DNA of 64,000 nt from Streptomyces sp. NBC_01465 (lineage in GTDB: Bacteria; Actinomycetota; Actinomycetes; Streptomycetales; Streptomycetaceae), in NCBI RefSeq assembly GCF_036227325.1, contig NZ_CP109467.1:7812001-7876000 (forward strand), written 5' to 3'. The position numbers and the translations under genes were made by a program. Below are positions 18,728 through 28,300 of this stretch, piece by piece; position 1 is the stretch's first letter, and each line of letters starts with the position of its first letter. A model generated the notes under the pieces. That model had not been told where the DNA came from. It ran no database searches and was given only the letters and a program-made list of their open reading frames with translations.

Positions 18728-18763
18728 CCGGTGGGGGTGGTGCGCTCGCACCGCCCCCACCGG
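18728..18763. terminator. Bidirectional terminator between the unknown gene and thiE
   Basis: Seventeen-nucleotide arms (CCGGTGGGGGTGGTGCG and its complement with one wobble) form a tight hairpin between two convergent genes. Confidence 0.8.
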
Positions 18764-18767
18764 CAGG

Positions 18768-19430
18768 TCACCGGTGTTGGAGGGGAGTGGCCCAGGCGCG
18801 GGCGTACTCCCCGGCCGCCGTGCGCGCGTCGTCGGCCGCGCAGATGCCGGAGACCACCGCCGCGCCCGCGGCGCCCGCGGACCGGAGCAGGGGCAGGTCG
18901 GCCGGGGTGATGCCGCCGATGGCCACCGCGGGCAGGGCACTAAGTGCGACGAGACGAGCGAAACCCGGGTGCCCGAGGGCCGGCGGTGCGTCCGCCTTGG
19001 TGCCGGTCGCGTGCAGGGCGCCGATGCCCACATGGTCGACGCGCGCCGGATCCTGCGCGGCGGCCCGCAGCTCGGCGGGGGTCGCGGCGCTCAGCCCGAG
19101 GACGGCTTCCTCGCCGATCAACTCCCGTACGGCGCCCGGCGGAAGGTCCGACTGGCCCACATGGACGCCCGTCACCCTCGCCCCGGCGGCACGGGCCGCC
19201 AGGAAGACGTCCACCCGGTCGTTGACGATCAGCGCGACCCGTTCGGGAAGGACCTCGGCGACTTCCAGCACGGCCCGCAGAAATGCCCCGCCGTCCGCGT
19301 CCTTCTCGCGGATCTGCACGGCCGTCACCCCGCCGGCCACCGCATCGGCGACCGTCGCGGCGACGCTGCGGCCGCGCGCGGCGCACTGGCCGGCGTCGGT
19401 GACCAGGTACACCGACAGGTCCACGGTCAC
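18768..19430 (-). CDS. thiE: Thiamine-phosphate synthase
   Basis: ThiE couples hydroxymethylpyrimidine diphosphate with thiazole phosphate to make thiamine phosphate in the cytoplasm. The 220-aa TIM barrel shows the family motifs: QIREKDA for pyrimidine-diphosphate binding, [18 protein letters not shown], and the GGITPADLP phosphate loop near the end. The GTG start overlaps the thiM stop in a GTGA sequence, so the two are translationally coupled. A slightly later GTG is possible. It is the last gene of the riboswitch-controlled operon cytX-thiM-thiE. Confidence 0.93.
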   Translation of the reverse strand: MTVDLSVYLVTDAGQCAARGRSVAATVADAVAGGVTAVQIREKDADGGAFLRAVLEVAEVLPERVALIVNDRVDVFLAARAAGARVTGVHVGQSDLPPGAVRELIGEEAVLGLSAATPAELRAAAQDPARVDHVGIGALHATGTKADAPPALGHPGFARLVALSALPAVAIGGITPADLPLLRSAGAAGAAVVSGICAADDARTAAGEYARAWATPLQHR

Positions 19431-20236
19431 GAGACCGCCGCCAGCCCGGCCAGCGCGGATCCGTCCAGTGCGTCGAGCGCGTCGAGGAAGGCGACGGGGA
19501 AGCTGCCGGGGCCGCCCGCCGTGAGCGCGGCGAGCTCGGCGGCCACGGTGTACGCGGTGACAGCGGCGACGGAGGTCATGAACCGATCCTCGTCCACGGC
19601 CGCGAACGCGGCCAGCACCGCACCGAGCGCGCACCCGCCGCCGGTCACCCGGGTCAGCAGAACGTCCCCGTTGGCGATACGGGCATCGCGCCGTCCGTCG
19701 GTGACCAGGTCCACGGGCCCCGACACCGCGACCACACACCCGGCGGACTCGGCCAGCGTGCGGGCCGCGTGCTCGGCGGCCTCGACCCCGTGGGTGGAGT
19801 CCACCCCGCGGCCCCCGCCGCCCGCACCCGCGAGGGCGATGATCTCCGAGGGATTGCCCCGGATCACCGTCGGGCGCAGCGCCAGAAGCTCATGCGCGAG
19901 CTTCGTGCGTACGGGAAGGCCGCCGACGGCCACCGGGTCCAGCACCCACGGGGTCCCGGCGTCGGAGGCGGCCCGCGCCGCTTCGAGCATCGCCGTGCGC
20001 TGATCGGCGTGCGGGGTCCCGAGGTTGACCAGGACGCCGGAGGCGAGCTGTGCGAACGGGCCCGCCTCGTCGGGGATGTCGACCATCGCGGGGGCGGCGC
20101 CCAGGGCGAGGAGCACGTTCGCGGTGAACCCGGTCACGACCGCGTTGGTCAGGCACTGCACCAGCGGCGCGTCCGCACGCACCCGGTCCAGGGCGTGCGG
20201 CGTGAAGGCGGCGTGGTCGGACGCGGTGGGGGGCAT
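19427..20236 (-). CDS. thiM: Hydroxyethylthiazole kinase
   Basis: ThiM phosphorylates salvaged 4-methyl-5-hydroxyethylthiazole to supply ThiE. The 269-aa ribokinase-fold protein begins with the characteristic [17 protein letters not shown] segment. It carries VLDPVAVG and the anion-hole region VTGGGCALG close to the catalytic base position; ThiM usually has a Cys there, and it is present. It follows cytX by 40 nt and overlaps thiE by 4 nt. With the transporter, this forms a salvage route for thiamine precursors rather than de novo synthesis. Confidence 0.94.
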   Translation of the reverse strand: MPPTASDHAAFTPHALDRVRADAPLVQCLTNAVVTGFTANVLLALGAAPAMVDIPDEAGPFAQLASGVLVNLGTPHADQRTAMLEAARAASDAGTPWVLDPVAVGGLPVRTKLAHELLALRPTVIRGNPSEIIALAGAGGGGRGVDSTHGVEAAEHAARTLAESAGCVVAVSGPVDLVTDGRRDARIANGDVLLTRVTGGGCALGAVLAAFAAVDEDRFMTSVAAVTAYTVAAELAALTAGGPGSFPVAFLDALDALDGSALAGLAAVS

Positions 20237-20276
20237 GCGGTCTCACTCCGTACGGTACGAGGGGGAGGCGGGCGGG

Positions 20277-21677
20277 TCAGTGTCGCAGGCGCAGCCGCAG
20301 CGGGGCGTACACCACGAGCGCCACCAGGAACGCCACGCCGTAGGCGAGGTCGGCGCCGTGCAGCGCCTCGGCGACCGGGCCCACGTACAGGCTCGTGCTC
20401 ATGAACGGGACCGCTGCGGCGAACGCGACGGCGAAGGCGGTGACCGCCGGCCACCAGGGCTGACGGCGGGCGCTCTCGGCGGCCAGGTCGACCGGGGCGC
20501 CGCCGCGCGTCCTGGCGCGGACGAGCCAGTCGACCGCCACGATCGCGACGAAGCCGGGGATCCAGTAGCCGACGAGCAGCAGCACGTTCTGGAAGCGGGT
20601 CGTGGTGTCCGCCGCGTGCATCCACAGCACCAGCGGGAAGCCGAGGGCTGCGGCGAGCGCCGCGGCGAGGGGGCGCGGGATGCGGACGCCCATGGTCTGC
20701 AGGGCGAGGGATCCGCTGTAGTCGTTCATGGCGTTGCTGCACAGCGCGGCGAGGGCCACGGCGAGCAGTCCGAGCGCGCCGAGCGCGCCGCCGCCCAGGA
20801 GGGTGTCGATGCCGCGGGCCGTCTGGTCGGTGAAGACGGACGCACCCCACAGGCCGAGGGTCTGGACCGCGACGAACGACACGCTGATGCCGAGCAGCGT
20901 GAAGAGGAACATGCGCGGCCGGGAGGTGGTGCGCGGCAGATAGCGGCTGAAGTCACTGGCGTACGGGGCCCAGGACAACGCCAGGCTCAGGGCGATCGTG
21001 CAGGTCAGGACGAACGCGCCCGCCCGGTCGGCGCCGTGCGCGGCACCTGTCGCGGCCGGGTGGACGCCGTGCAGGAGCTTGGTGGCGAGCACCAGGAAGG
21101 CGGCCGCGAGACCGAAGGTCATCACGGTCTGGAGCCGGTGGATCGCCTCGTACCCCAGCACACCGAGCGCACCCTGGGCGCCCATCATGACCAGCACGCC
21201 CACCCAGAACGGCCAGCCGCACAGCTGGGCGAGGGCGTCCCCGCCGAACAGCCCGATCAGCGCGTCCCAGGCGATGGACGACAGCCACTGCAGCGCGCCC
21301 GGCAGGACGACGCCCCGGCCGAACGCGAGCCGGGCGAGCGGCAGTTGACCGGCCCCCGTCTGACTGCCCCAGGTGCCGAGGTACGCGGCGGGCACGGCGC
21401 CCAGGAGGGTGCCGAGCACGACGGCGGCGAGCGCGGTCGCGAAGTCCAGGCCGAGCGCGATGCCGACGGTGCCGGTGAAGACGCCGGTCATGGTCAGGTT
21501 CGGGGCGAACCAGACCGTGAACAGCCGGCCGGGGCCGCCGTAGCGGCGGTCCTCCGGAACGGGGGCTATGCCGTGCGCCTCGACACGGAGATCTCCCGGA
21601 GCGGTGGGCATACGCCCGCCGAAAGCGGTCTGGGGGTCGGCGACTGCGAGCTCACCCTGGGCATACGGCAACGACAT
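20277..21677 (-). CDS. cytX: NCS1-family thiamine-precursor (hydroxymethylpyrimidine) transporter
   Basis: A 466-aa integral membrane protein with about twelve hydrophobic segments and the NCS1 pattern (WFAPNLTMTGVFTG near residue 55, then SWAPYASDFSRYLP near 240). NCS1 carriers move nucleobases and related rings by cation symport. A TPP riboswitch directly ahead of the gene points to the CytX subgroup, thought to import hydroxymethylpyrimidine. Its ribosome site (GGAGGG) lies inside the riboswitch, so translation should be blocked when thiamine pyrophosphate is plentiful. Confidence 0.9.
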   Translation of the reverse strand: MSLPYAQGELAVADPQTAFGGRMPTAPGDLRVEAHGIAPVPEDRRYGGPGRLFTVWFAPNLTMTGVFTGTVGIALGLDFATALAAVVLGTLLGAVPAAYLGTWGSQTGAGQLPLARLAFGRGVVLPGALQWLSSIAWDALIGLFGGDALAQLCGWPFWVGVLVMMGAQGALGVLGYEAIHRLQTVMTFGLAAAFLVLATKLLHGVHPAATGAAHGADRAGAFVLTCTIALSLALSWAPYASDFSRYLPRTTSRPRMFLFTLLGISVSFVAVQTLGLWGASVFTDQTARGIDTLLGGGALGALGLLAVALAALCSNAMNDYSGSLALQTMGVRIPRPLAAALAAALGFPLVLWMHAADTTTRFQNVLLLVGYWIPGFVAIVAVDWLVRARTRGGAPVDLAAESARRQPWWPAVTAFAVAFAAAVPFMSTSLYVGPVAEALHGADLAYGVAFLVALVVYAPLRLRLRH

Positions 21678-21680
21678 GAA

Positions 21681-21757
21681 GACATCCCTCCGCCAGTTCT
21701 AACTGGTTCAGGTTCGACGGGTGTGTTCTCAGCCCCCGTGCGGGGCACCCCGTGTCC
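21681..21757 (-). ncRNA. TPP riboswitch (THI element)
   Basis: The leader carries the conserved THI-box elements in order on the minus strand. These are GGGGTGCCCC, GGGGGCTGAGA, then ACCCGTCGAACCTGA, CCAGTTAGAACTGG and GGAGGGATG. The final block doubles as the ribosome-binding site of cytX, 8 nt before its ATG, which points to control of translation start. It would govern the cytX-thiM-thiE operon. Confidence 0.95.
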
Positions 21758-21769
21758 GGTTCGGCCGAA

Positions 21770-21797
21770 AGAATAGCCCGGCCTGCGCGTATGTCCA
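21770..21797 (-). promoter_or_regulatory. Candidate promoter of the thiamine salvage operon
   Basis: TGGACA and TATTCT on the minus strand are 16 nt apart. They lie just upstream of the riboswitch, matching a vegetative sigma-factor promoter. The assignment rests on consensus alone. Confidence 0.5.
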
Positions 21798-21810
21798 GCC
21801 GGTGGGGTCG

Positions 21811-22278
21811 TCAGCGGGGCGGTCCCACGACGATCTGCCCGTACGTGCCGGCGGCCTCGGCCAGGAGTTCCGGATCGATCCGGAACCCGTCGGGGCGGGG
21901 CGTCGCACGGTCCCGGCCGGCATGGCGGAACATGCCCTCGATGCCGGCCGGGGTGCAGATCATCAGCATGTCGGCGGTGTCGGAGGTGATCCGGTAGCTG
22001 TGCGGGAGCTTCTTGGGGAGGAAGACGACACCGCCCTCGGACAGCTCCGTTTCCCGGTCGCCGGCCCAGACGACCGCGCTGCCCTTGAGCAGTACGAAGA
22101 CCTCGTCCTCCCGGGTGTGCAGGTGGTACGGCGAGGCCGCGCCCCTGGCGAGGGAGAACCTGCCGACGGTGAGCTGTCCGTCGGTGGCCGCGCTGTCGAG
22201 GAGTACGGCGAGCGTTCCGCCGTCGAGCCATTCGAGTTGCTGCTGCTGAGCGGACTGGGCGAGGTAGGCCATGCTCAT
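21811..22278 (-). CDS. Cupin-domain protein
   Basis: This 155-aa protein is a single small beta-barrel cupin. Motif 1 is SPYHLHTREDEVFVLLKG (metal-ligand His-X-His and Glu) and motif 2 is LPKKLPHSYRI (His), so it probably binds a divalent metal. The start at 22278 has GGAAGG upstream and follows the methyltransferase stop by 4 nt, indicating one operon and perhaps coupled translation. Cupins of this size act as dioxygenases, isomerases or ligand sensors; I cannot tell which. Co-transcription with two methyltransferases suggests a step in small-molecule modification. Confidence 0.85.
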   Translation of the reverse strand: MSMAYLAQSAQQQQLEWLDGGTLAVLLDSAATDGQLTVGRFSLARGAASPYHLHTREDEVFVLLKGSAVVWAGDRETELSEGGVVFLPKKLPHSYRITSDTADMLMICTPAGIEGMFRHAGRDRATPRPDGFRIDPELLAEAAGTYGQIVVGPPR

Positions 22279-22282
22279 GTGC

Positions 22283-23023
22283 TTACGCCTTCCGGAAAAC
22301 GAGTAGTTCGGTCCGACCGCCGCTGAGCGGCACGAAGTGGCCACCCAGCAAGGACAGGCCCCGCTGCGCCAGATGCCCGAGAAGCCATGAGCGCGAGATC
22401 ATGCAGTAGAGCGTCGCCCGGCTGGAGACCCAGTTCCTCGTCATCTCGTCGTCGAGGCAGTCCTCGTTCACCACGTCGAACGCGACGATCCCACCCGGGC
22501 GCACGACCCGGGCCATTTCGTCGAGATAGCCGATGGTCACGACCAACGGGAGGTAGACGAAGACCTTGTGGGCGTGCACGAGATCCACCGACCCGGTGGG
22601 AGTGGCGCTCAGCGTGTGCCCGTCGGCGGGTTGCAGGACGACGTTCGGCAGCGACCTCAGACGGGGCAGCCAGTCCCCTGCGGTCTCGTAGATCTCGTAG
22701 GTGTCCGGGTGCTCGGAGACGATCACCCGGGCCGCGTACCGGCCCGACCCCGCACCGATCTCGCATATGCGCTGCATCTTCTCGCGGGAATCCGCCAGCC
22801 TGAACAGGGCGTTCACGGTCTCCACGGTCGCGCCGGGAACGGCGCTGCGGCGGTCGATGTAGTCCTCGATCGACAGGTCCGCCCGACGGGCCGCGGTCAA
22901 GGTCCTGCGAGCGGACAGGAACGGCTGGATCGCTGGATCATCGCTGCGCCCACGGACCATCTGCACCCCGAAGGGGCGCAGCACGCGGTTCATTCCGCCG
23001 CGCGCTGCAGCCAGTGCGGACAT
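22283..23023 (-). CDS. Class I SAM-dependent methyltransferase (copy 1 of a paralogous pair)
   Basis: The 246-aa protein has a Rossmann methyltransferase fold. Motif I is ICEIGAGSGRYAARV, followed by YEIYETAGDWLPRL, the motif IV area VDLVHAHKVFVYLP and RVVRPGGIVAFDV. It is clearly paralogous to the next gene: both share an N-terminal helical region with YID, PGAT, the unusual YEIYETA string, VDLV.AHKVF and an LVFR end. The internal ATG at 23023 is preferred because GGAGG lies just before it. Substrate unknown; it could be a sugar or other small metabolite. It is the middle gene of a methyltransferase-methyltransferase-cupin set. Confidence 0.86.
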   Translation of the reverse strand: MSALAAARGGMNRVLRPFGVQMVRGRSDDPAIQPFLSARRTLTAARRADLSIEDYIDRRSAVPGATVETVNALFRLADSREKMQRICEIGAGSGRYAARVIVSEHPDTYEIYETAGDWLPRLRSLPNVVLQPADGHTLSATPTGSVDLVHAHKVFVYLPLVVTIGYLDEMARVVRPGGIVAFDVVNEDCLDDEMTRNWVSSRATLYCMISRSWLLGHLAQRGLSLLGGHFVPLSGGRTELLVFRKA

Positions 23024-23081
23024 GGGTACCTCCATGACGAAGTTCGTGGATTCTCGCGGGCCGCGCGGGGCTTGCCGACGG

Positions 23082-23846
23082 TCAGGCCGTCCGTCTGAAG
23101 ACGAGTACCTCCGTGGAGGCGACGCCCAGGGGCGCCAGGAAACTGGCCTCCAGACTGCAGCCGAGGTCGGCGAAGAGGTCCACGCAGGTACGGCGGGGCA
23201 TGGCCGCGGGGAAGGAGTCGTGTCCCGCGCCGCCCTCCGTCGCCCAGGTGCGCATCGCGGCCGGGTCCAGGCATGTCTCCGTCATGACGTCGAAGACGAT
23301 CCGGCCACCCGGCCGTGTCACCCGCGCCATCTCGAAGAAGTAGCGGCAGGTACCGAGGAAGGTCAGGGTGTTGAAGACCTTGTGGGCCTGGACGAGGTCA
23401 ACACTGTTGTCCGGCGTCGCGTCGAGACTGAATCCGGTCACCGGCTGGGCGACCACACCGAAAGCGTCCACCAGGTAGTCGGCCCAGGGGGCTGCCGTCT
23501 CATAGATCTCGTAGCGGCCCGGTGAGCACTCCTCCAGCGTCCTCTCCAGATACCGCCCGGATCCGGGGCCGATCTCCAGGATCGTGTCCGGCTTCACGGC
23601 GAAGACGCCGAGTGCGCGGAGTTCGTCGACGGTGGACCGGGTGGCGCCGGGTGTCCCGTTCATGACCTCGTCGATGTAGTCACCGACCGACAGTCCGGCC
23701 GCCCGTGCGGCTCTCGTCGTCGCCTCGAACGGGATGAAGTCGTCGACCCCTCCCTGGGGGGTGGTGCTGCGTACGATGTCGAACCCGGCGCGCTCCAGGA
23801 GCTGCTTCACGCCGGACTTCACCACTGTCCTTGTCTTGCGGGTCAA
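23082..23846 (-). CDS. Class I SAM-dependent methyltransferase (copy 2 of a paralogous pair)
   Basis: This 254-aa protein starts at a TTG with GGAGG eight bases upstream. It carries motif I as ILEIGPGSGRYLERT, the shared YEIYETA block, VDLVQAHKVFNTL and RVTRPGGRIVFDVMTE. It lies 58 nt ahead of its paralogue, so the two arose by tandem duplication and have since diverged considerably. Two methyltransferases of one family in tandem suggest successive methylations of one molecule or division of labour, which is inference only. Confidence 0.86.
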   Translation of the reverse strand: MTRKTRTVVKSGVKQLLERAGFDIVRSTTPQGGVDDFIPFEATTRAARAAGLSVGDYIDEVMNGTPGATRSTVDELRALGVFAVKPDTILEIGPGSGRYLERTLEECSPGRYEIYETAAPWADYLVDAFGVVAQPVTGFSLDATPDNSVDLVQAHKVFNTLTFLGTCRYFFEMARVTRPGGRIVFDVMTETCLDPAAMRTWATEGGAGHDSFPAAMPRRTCVDLFADLGCSLEASFLAPLGVASTEVLVFRRTA

Positions 23847-23966
23847 GAGACTTCCCTCCTGACGCGGGTCTCGCGCGGAGCCCGCGTACCGGAAATGGCG
23901 AACAGAACCGTCCTCGACGGGGACGGGTGAACACGCCGGAAGCCGTACGGGTGCCGCGGCGACAGA

Positions 23967-24431
23967 TCAGGCGGCGGTGTACGGCGGGGAAAGCTGCGGC
24001 GGGCCTCTTCGCACCACCGCGCCGGCCAACAGAACCGACGTCGGGGGCGCTCTCGTCGGCCCGGAGCTCACGCGCCAGGCAGCGCCGAACTCCGTTACCT
24101 CATACGAGGTGCAGCAGGGAGACAGGAGCCGGCGCAGCAGCGCGCGCAACGCGCACCACTCCTGCCCGGCCGCGTACAGCACGCGGCGCCAACTGTTGTC
24201 GAGCCCGTGCAGCAGGACCGCGCACAGCAGGGCCAGCACGATGTGCCCGACCACCACGCGCCATCCGGCGAGAGCCGCGGACGGGCTCGACTCGAAGGCC
24301 AGATCCTGAACGATCACCGTGACGAAGGTCCCCAGCACGGAGAACAACCCCGCGCGGACAGCGGCAACCGTCGCCACCGGCGGCACATGGCCCCGGCGGC
24401 GTACATCGGACGTGCGCGATGTTTCCCCCAT
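23967..24431 (-). CDS. Small predicted membrane protein of unknown function
   Basis: The 154-aa product has two clear hydrophobic segments: about residues 23-45, containing FSVLGTFVTVIV, and about 60-82, containing GHIVLALLCAVLLHGL. An Arg- and Cys-containing loop follows (WCALRALLRRLLSPCC), then a less ordered tail. I do not recognise the family. It lies 120 nt upstream of the methyltransferase pair on the same strand and could begin that operon. A GTG one codon before the ATG is an equally possible start. The tail composition is unremarkable, so the coding call is moderate. Confidence 0.55.
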   Translation of the reverse strand: MGETSRTSDVRRRGHVPPVATVAAVRAGLFSVLGTFVTVIVQDLAFESSPSAALAGWRVVVGHIVLALLCAVLLHGLDNSWRRVLYAAGQEWCALRALLRRLLSPCCTSYEVTEFGAAWRVSSGPTRAPPTSVLLAGAVVRRGPPQLSPPYTAA

Positions 24432-24493
24432 CACTCACCCATAATGGGGCTTACGGCGCGACATGTCAGCAGTTCGCAGTATTGGCCCGAGGA

Positions 24494-25330
24494 TCACTGC
24501 CAGACGCGGATGTAGTCGACGTACATCGTGGAGTTGTAGTCGAGCGGGGCCTGGGTCACATCGCCCTGGGCCCACTGGAGCACCTCGTGCGACAGGATCG
24601 GGTACTCCGCAACCTGGCTGATCAGCGTCGGGTCGGTGACGGTGCGCACCACGGTGCCGTCGTAGGTGAACTCCATTTTCGACGCTGTCCAGTTGAGCCC
24701 GATGGTGTGGCGGTACGTCGAATGGAGCCCGGGTGCCGAGACGACCTGCGCCGATTGCTTGTGATCGGCACCGTAACCGTCGTAGTGGATGGTGATCGCG
24801 TACCTGCCGTCCGCGTACGCGCTCTCCAGCAGATCGATCTCCGCACCGTCGGCCGCCGTGCCGAGGGTGGAGCCGAAGGAGTGCGTCTGCAGCCAGACCG
24901 CGCCCAAGTGGCCCTGGGTGGGCGGGACATGGACGTTCACCTCGATCGTGCCGTGCGTGTAGTCGAAGATTGTGTCCGTGTCGACGCGGCCGCCCGCGTA
25001 CTGGCCGTCGGCGAGTTTCCTGAGGTCGATGGCGAGGTTGCCGCCGTTGGTGGGGAGCACGCGGACGTTGGCGGGCTTGTACCACCAGCGGATTCCGTCG
25101 GTGCGGTCGGTCTCGGTGCGCTCCTGGTCGCGTACGTTCCACTTCGCCGTGTCCAGCGCCGAGCCGGTGAACTCGTCGCTGAACACCAGGGTTCCGGCCG
25201 GTCCCGCCAGCGGCTGCGCACCGGCGGGGGTCGCCGGGTCGACGAGGGACGCGGCGTGCGCGGGGGCCGTGCCGGCCGCGCCGGCCAGGGCCGTGGACAG
25301 CAGTGCGGTGGTGAAGGTGCGTCGTCGCAT
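24494..25330 (-). CDS. Secreted GH16 endo-glycosidase
   Basis: This 278-aa enzyme has a signal peptide (RRRTFTTALLSTALAGAAG, cut after AHA near residue 26). A single GH16 jelly-roll domain follows, with the catalytic motif EIDLLE near residues 162-167, the beta-bulge ExDxxE form seen in laminarinases, agarases, carrageenases and related enzymes. A WYKPANVR segment and a final VDYIRVWQ strand fit the family. The ATG overlaps the lyase stop by one base (TGATG), so translation is coupled to the preceding gene. Being tied to a PL8 lyase suggests the pair degrades one polysaccharide, but GH16 specificity cannot be read by eye. Confidence 0.9.
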   Translation of the reverse strand: MRRRTFTTALLSTALAGAAGTAPAHAASLVDPATPAGAQPLAGPAGTLVFSDEFTGSALDTAKWNVRDQERTETDRTDGIRWWYKPANVRVLPTNGGNLAIDLRKLADGQYAGGRVDTDTIFDYTHGTIEVNVHVPPTQGHLGAVWLQTHSFGSTLGTAADGAEIDLLESAYADGRYAITIHYDGYGADHKQSAQVVSAPGLHSTYRHTIGLNWTASKMEFTYDGTVVRTVTDPTLISQVAEYPILSHEVLQWAQGDVTQAPLDYNSTMYVDYIRVWQ

Positions 25331-28300
25331 CAGAACTCCTCGTTGGTTCGGGCGAGTTGGGTGAGTCGTGCCTGTACGGGCCTGCCGTCCGACGTCGTGA
25401 ACGCGACGACGGTGCTGCCACCCCGGATCCTGGCCGTGCACGCGCCGTCCTTCTCCGCGCGCCAGTGGCCGGCCAGCGTGATGTGCACGGTGTGCGCGGC
25501 GCTCGGGGTGGTGAGCCAGGAGCGGGAGAACGGGCTCCAGTGGCCGGTGTACTCGCCCTTCTCGTACTGGTCCCGGTCGGGGCTCTCGTGGAACCGGAGG
25601 TCCGGGTCGCAGACCGAAAGGACCAGGCCGTCGGCGCCGTCGGTGCGGGTCAGCAGGAGCGCGGGCGTGTCGGTGCCGCGTACCGGGCCCGTGGCGAGCG
25701 CGCCGGTCTCCTCGAAGACCGCGTAACCGGTGATGCCCGTCGCCCGGTCCGTCACGATGTGCGCGGTGTCGTCGGCGCGCAGCACGGTGTACGGGGCCAG
25801 ATCCGCGTCCCGCATCGCCCTGGTGAACTCCGCCATCGAGTCCGCGGTGGCGCCGACCACCATGGCGTACTCGTACGAACCCCCCTTCGGCGCGGTGCCG
25901 TGCCGCAGCCAGGCGGTGGCGAAGGCGCCCGTGGTCTCCGCGTCCGTGGCGTGGCTGCGGGAGGTCTGCTGTGTGCGGGTGAGTGAGAGGCGCTGCCCTG
26001 CGGGCACGTGGTAGCCGAGCCCCTTGTCGTCCAACAGCCAGGTGGAGCCGGTGAGTTGACCCGCCCCGCTCTCGTACGGGAAGGCCGTCAGCGCCTCCGG
26101 TCCGCCGAGCCACGTCGGGTCGGTCGGGGCCGCCAGCCGGGTCTGGAAGAGCGTGGTCTCCGTCTCGTGGTCCCGGTCGCGGTTCTGGATGCCGGTGCCG
26201 AGCGCGACGACGCGGTTGTCGAAGAGGAACACCGACTTCCGGGCGCGGTGGGTGCCGTCGTACTTCGGGTGCTCGCGCAGTCGCATCGCGAACATGCCGT
26301 TGCGCCCGTCGAGGGTGTGGCCGCCGCCGAAGCGCTCCTCGGTGAGCAGCATCTCCTCGATGGTCCCCGTCAGATCCGCCTTCAGCAGCTCCCACGGTTT
26401 GTGGATCGTGGTGGTCCCGGGGCGGCGGTTCCAGTCGTAGCCGTCGGCGCTGTAGCCGCTGTCGAGGTTGGTCACCGGGGCGCCGCGGTGCTGTACCTGG
26501 ATCTGGCCGTAGGTGTTGTAGCGGCCGTACCAGTTGGAGCCGTCGTAGACCTCCGTCGACCAGAGGTAGCGGTTGTGGCCGCGCACCGTGATCTGCCAGT
26601 TGTCCCTGCGCTGCACGGCGAGCGCCGCGTAGTTGTACGCCCACGCCCCGGCCGGCGCCGCCTCCGCGGTGACGCCCGCGGCCGCCAGCCGGGCGGTGAT
26701 CGCCTTCTGTGCGGTCGTCGGCGCGGCGGGCAGCAGGCGCAGGAACGCGGCGCCCAGCTCCGGGTCGAGGGCGCTGCTGCCGTCGGGGGTCCCGGCGATC
26801 GTCAGCCACTGGAAGGGGGCGACGGTCATCGCGGAGGTGCCCGCCGGGTTGCGGCCGCTGAGCGAGATCGGCCACTGGAGGCCGCCGGTGATCACGCGCA
26901 TCGTCAGGACCGCGCGCTTGAGCGCCGCGTGGGCCCGCGCTTCGATGCGGAAGAGGCCGCCGCTCATCACGTACACGATGGGCGTGAGGCCGATGAAACC
27001 GTCGCGCGCGTAGTCGGGGTAGCAGCCGACGTGGTGGAAGGTCAGACCGTCGGGCTTGAGGCCGTCCTGGATGCCGGGCGTGGGCAGCAGATAGCGGCTC
27101 AGCCAGTCGCGCAGCACCTTCAGGTACGCGACCCGGCGGCCGTCGCCGTCCTGCAGGAGCGCGACCGCGAGCATGCCGCGCACGGTGGTGTTGAGGATGT
27201 CGGCGGTGGAGCCGTGGGCGTTGCGGTAGTCGAAGCCGCGGAAGATCCGGCCGAAGCCGGTGAGCCAGGTGAGGTCGGTGCGTACGGCCTCCAGGAGCCC
27301 GGCGTCGTGCAGGACGTCCCGCATGAGGTGCACGGAGTCGTAGTAGCCGCGGATGTCGTAGCCGAGGTGGTGGATGGTGCCCTGGCTGCTGCCGTACGTC
27401 CAGCCCTGCTCGCGCAGCAGCTCGACGAGGCGCACGTACAGGGCGGCCAGGGCCTCGCGGTGGGCGGCGGCGCTGGCCCGGTCGTAGGCCTGGGCGATCT
27501 TCTGCAGATGGTCGGTGACCGCGCGCAGGGTGCTCGCGCCGACGAACGCCTTGAGGTCCGTACTGATCGCGGGGGGATAGATCTGCGACTGGTACGAGAA
27601 GACGGGGCGCCCGTCGAGCATCGGTGCGGCCGTCGCGGTGAGCGAGGCGACATAGGCGTCGTTGACGGTCGGGGACGCGGCCAGGTAGTCGGCGTGGTAG
27701 CGGGTCAACAGGGCGTCGAGATCGGTGAGTTCGTCCTGCGAGGGGGACGGGGCGGGGATCCTGGCGCGGGTCAGGAGACGGTCGTAGAGGTAGAGCGCCT
27801 GCCAGTGCTGCTGGTCCCAGTCGTCGCCCTCGATGCCGATCTCGGGGACCTGGACGTCACGGGTGGGTGCGTCGGGGCGCAGCGCGACATTGAGCAGCAG
27901 CTGGTCGATCCAGAGGGTGCCGGGGCGGCGCGGTGCGACGATGCGCAGGGTGTCCATGCCGGGGCGGGGGCGGCCGTGCATGTCGTAGTCGTAGCGGACC
28001 CAGGTGGTGCGCCAGCCGGTGAAGTCGAGCCGGAACTCGAACCAGCAGTCGGTGCGTTCGCCGCGGCCGAACTCGAAGCGGACCACGTCGTCGGTGGCCT
28101 TCTCGTTGTAGATCCACATGGAGAAGGTGTCGACCGCGCCCTGCCAGGCCTGGTCGGCGAGCGGCCGGGTGCAGTACGGGTCGGGGGCCCAGCCCACGTC
28201 GGCCCGGACGCTCACCGTCGAGCGCGGGCCGTGGTCCCAGCGCAGCGAGTGCCTGCCGCAGACGGAACGGGCGTCGCTGAGAGCGAGCCCGGCGCCGTCT

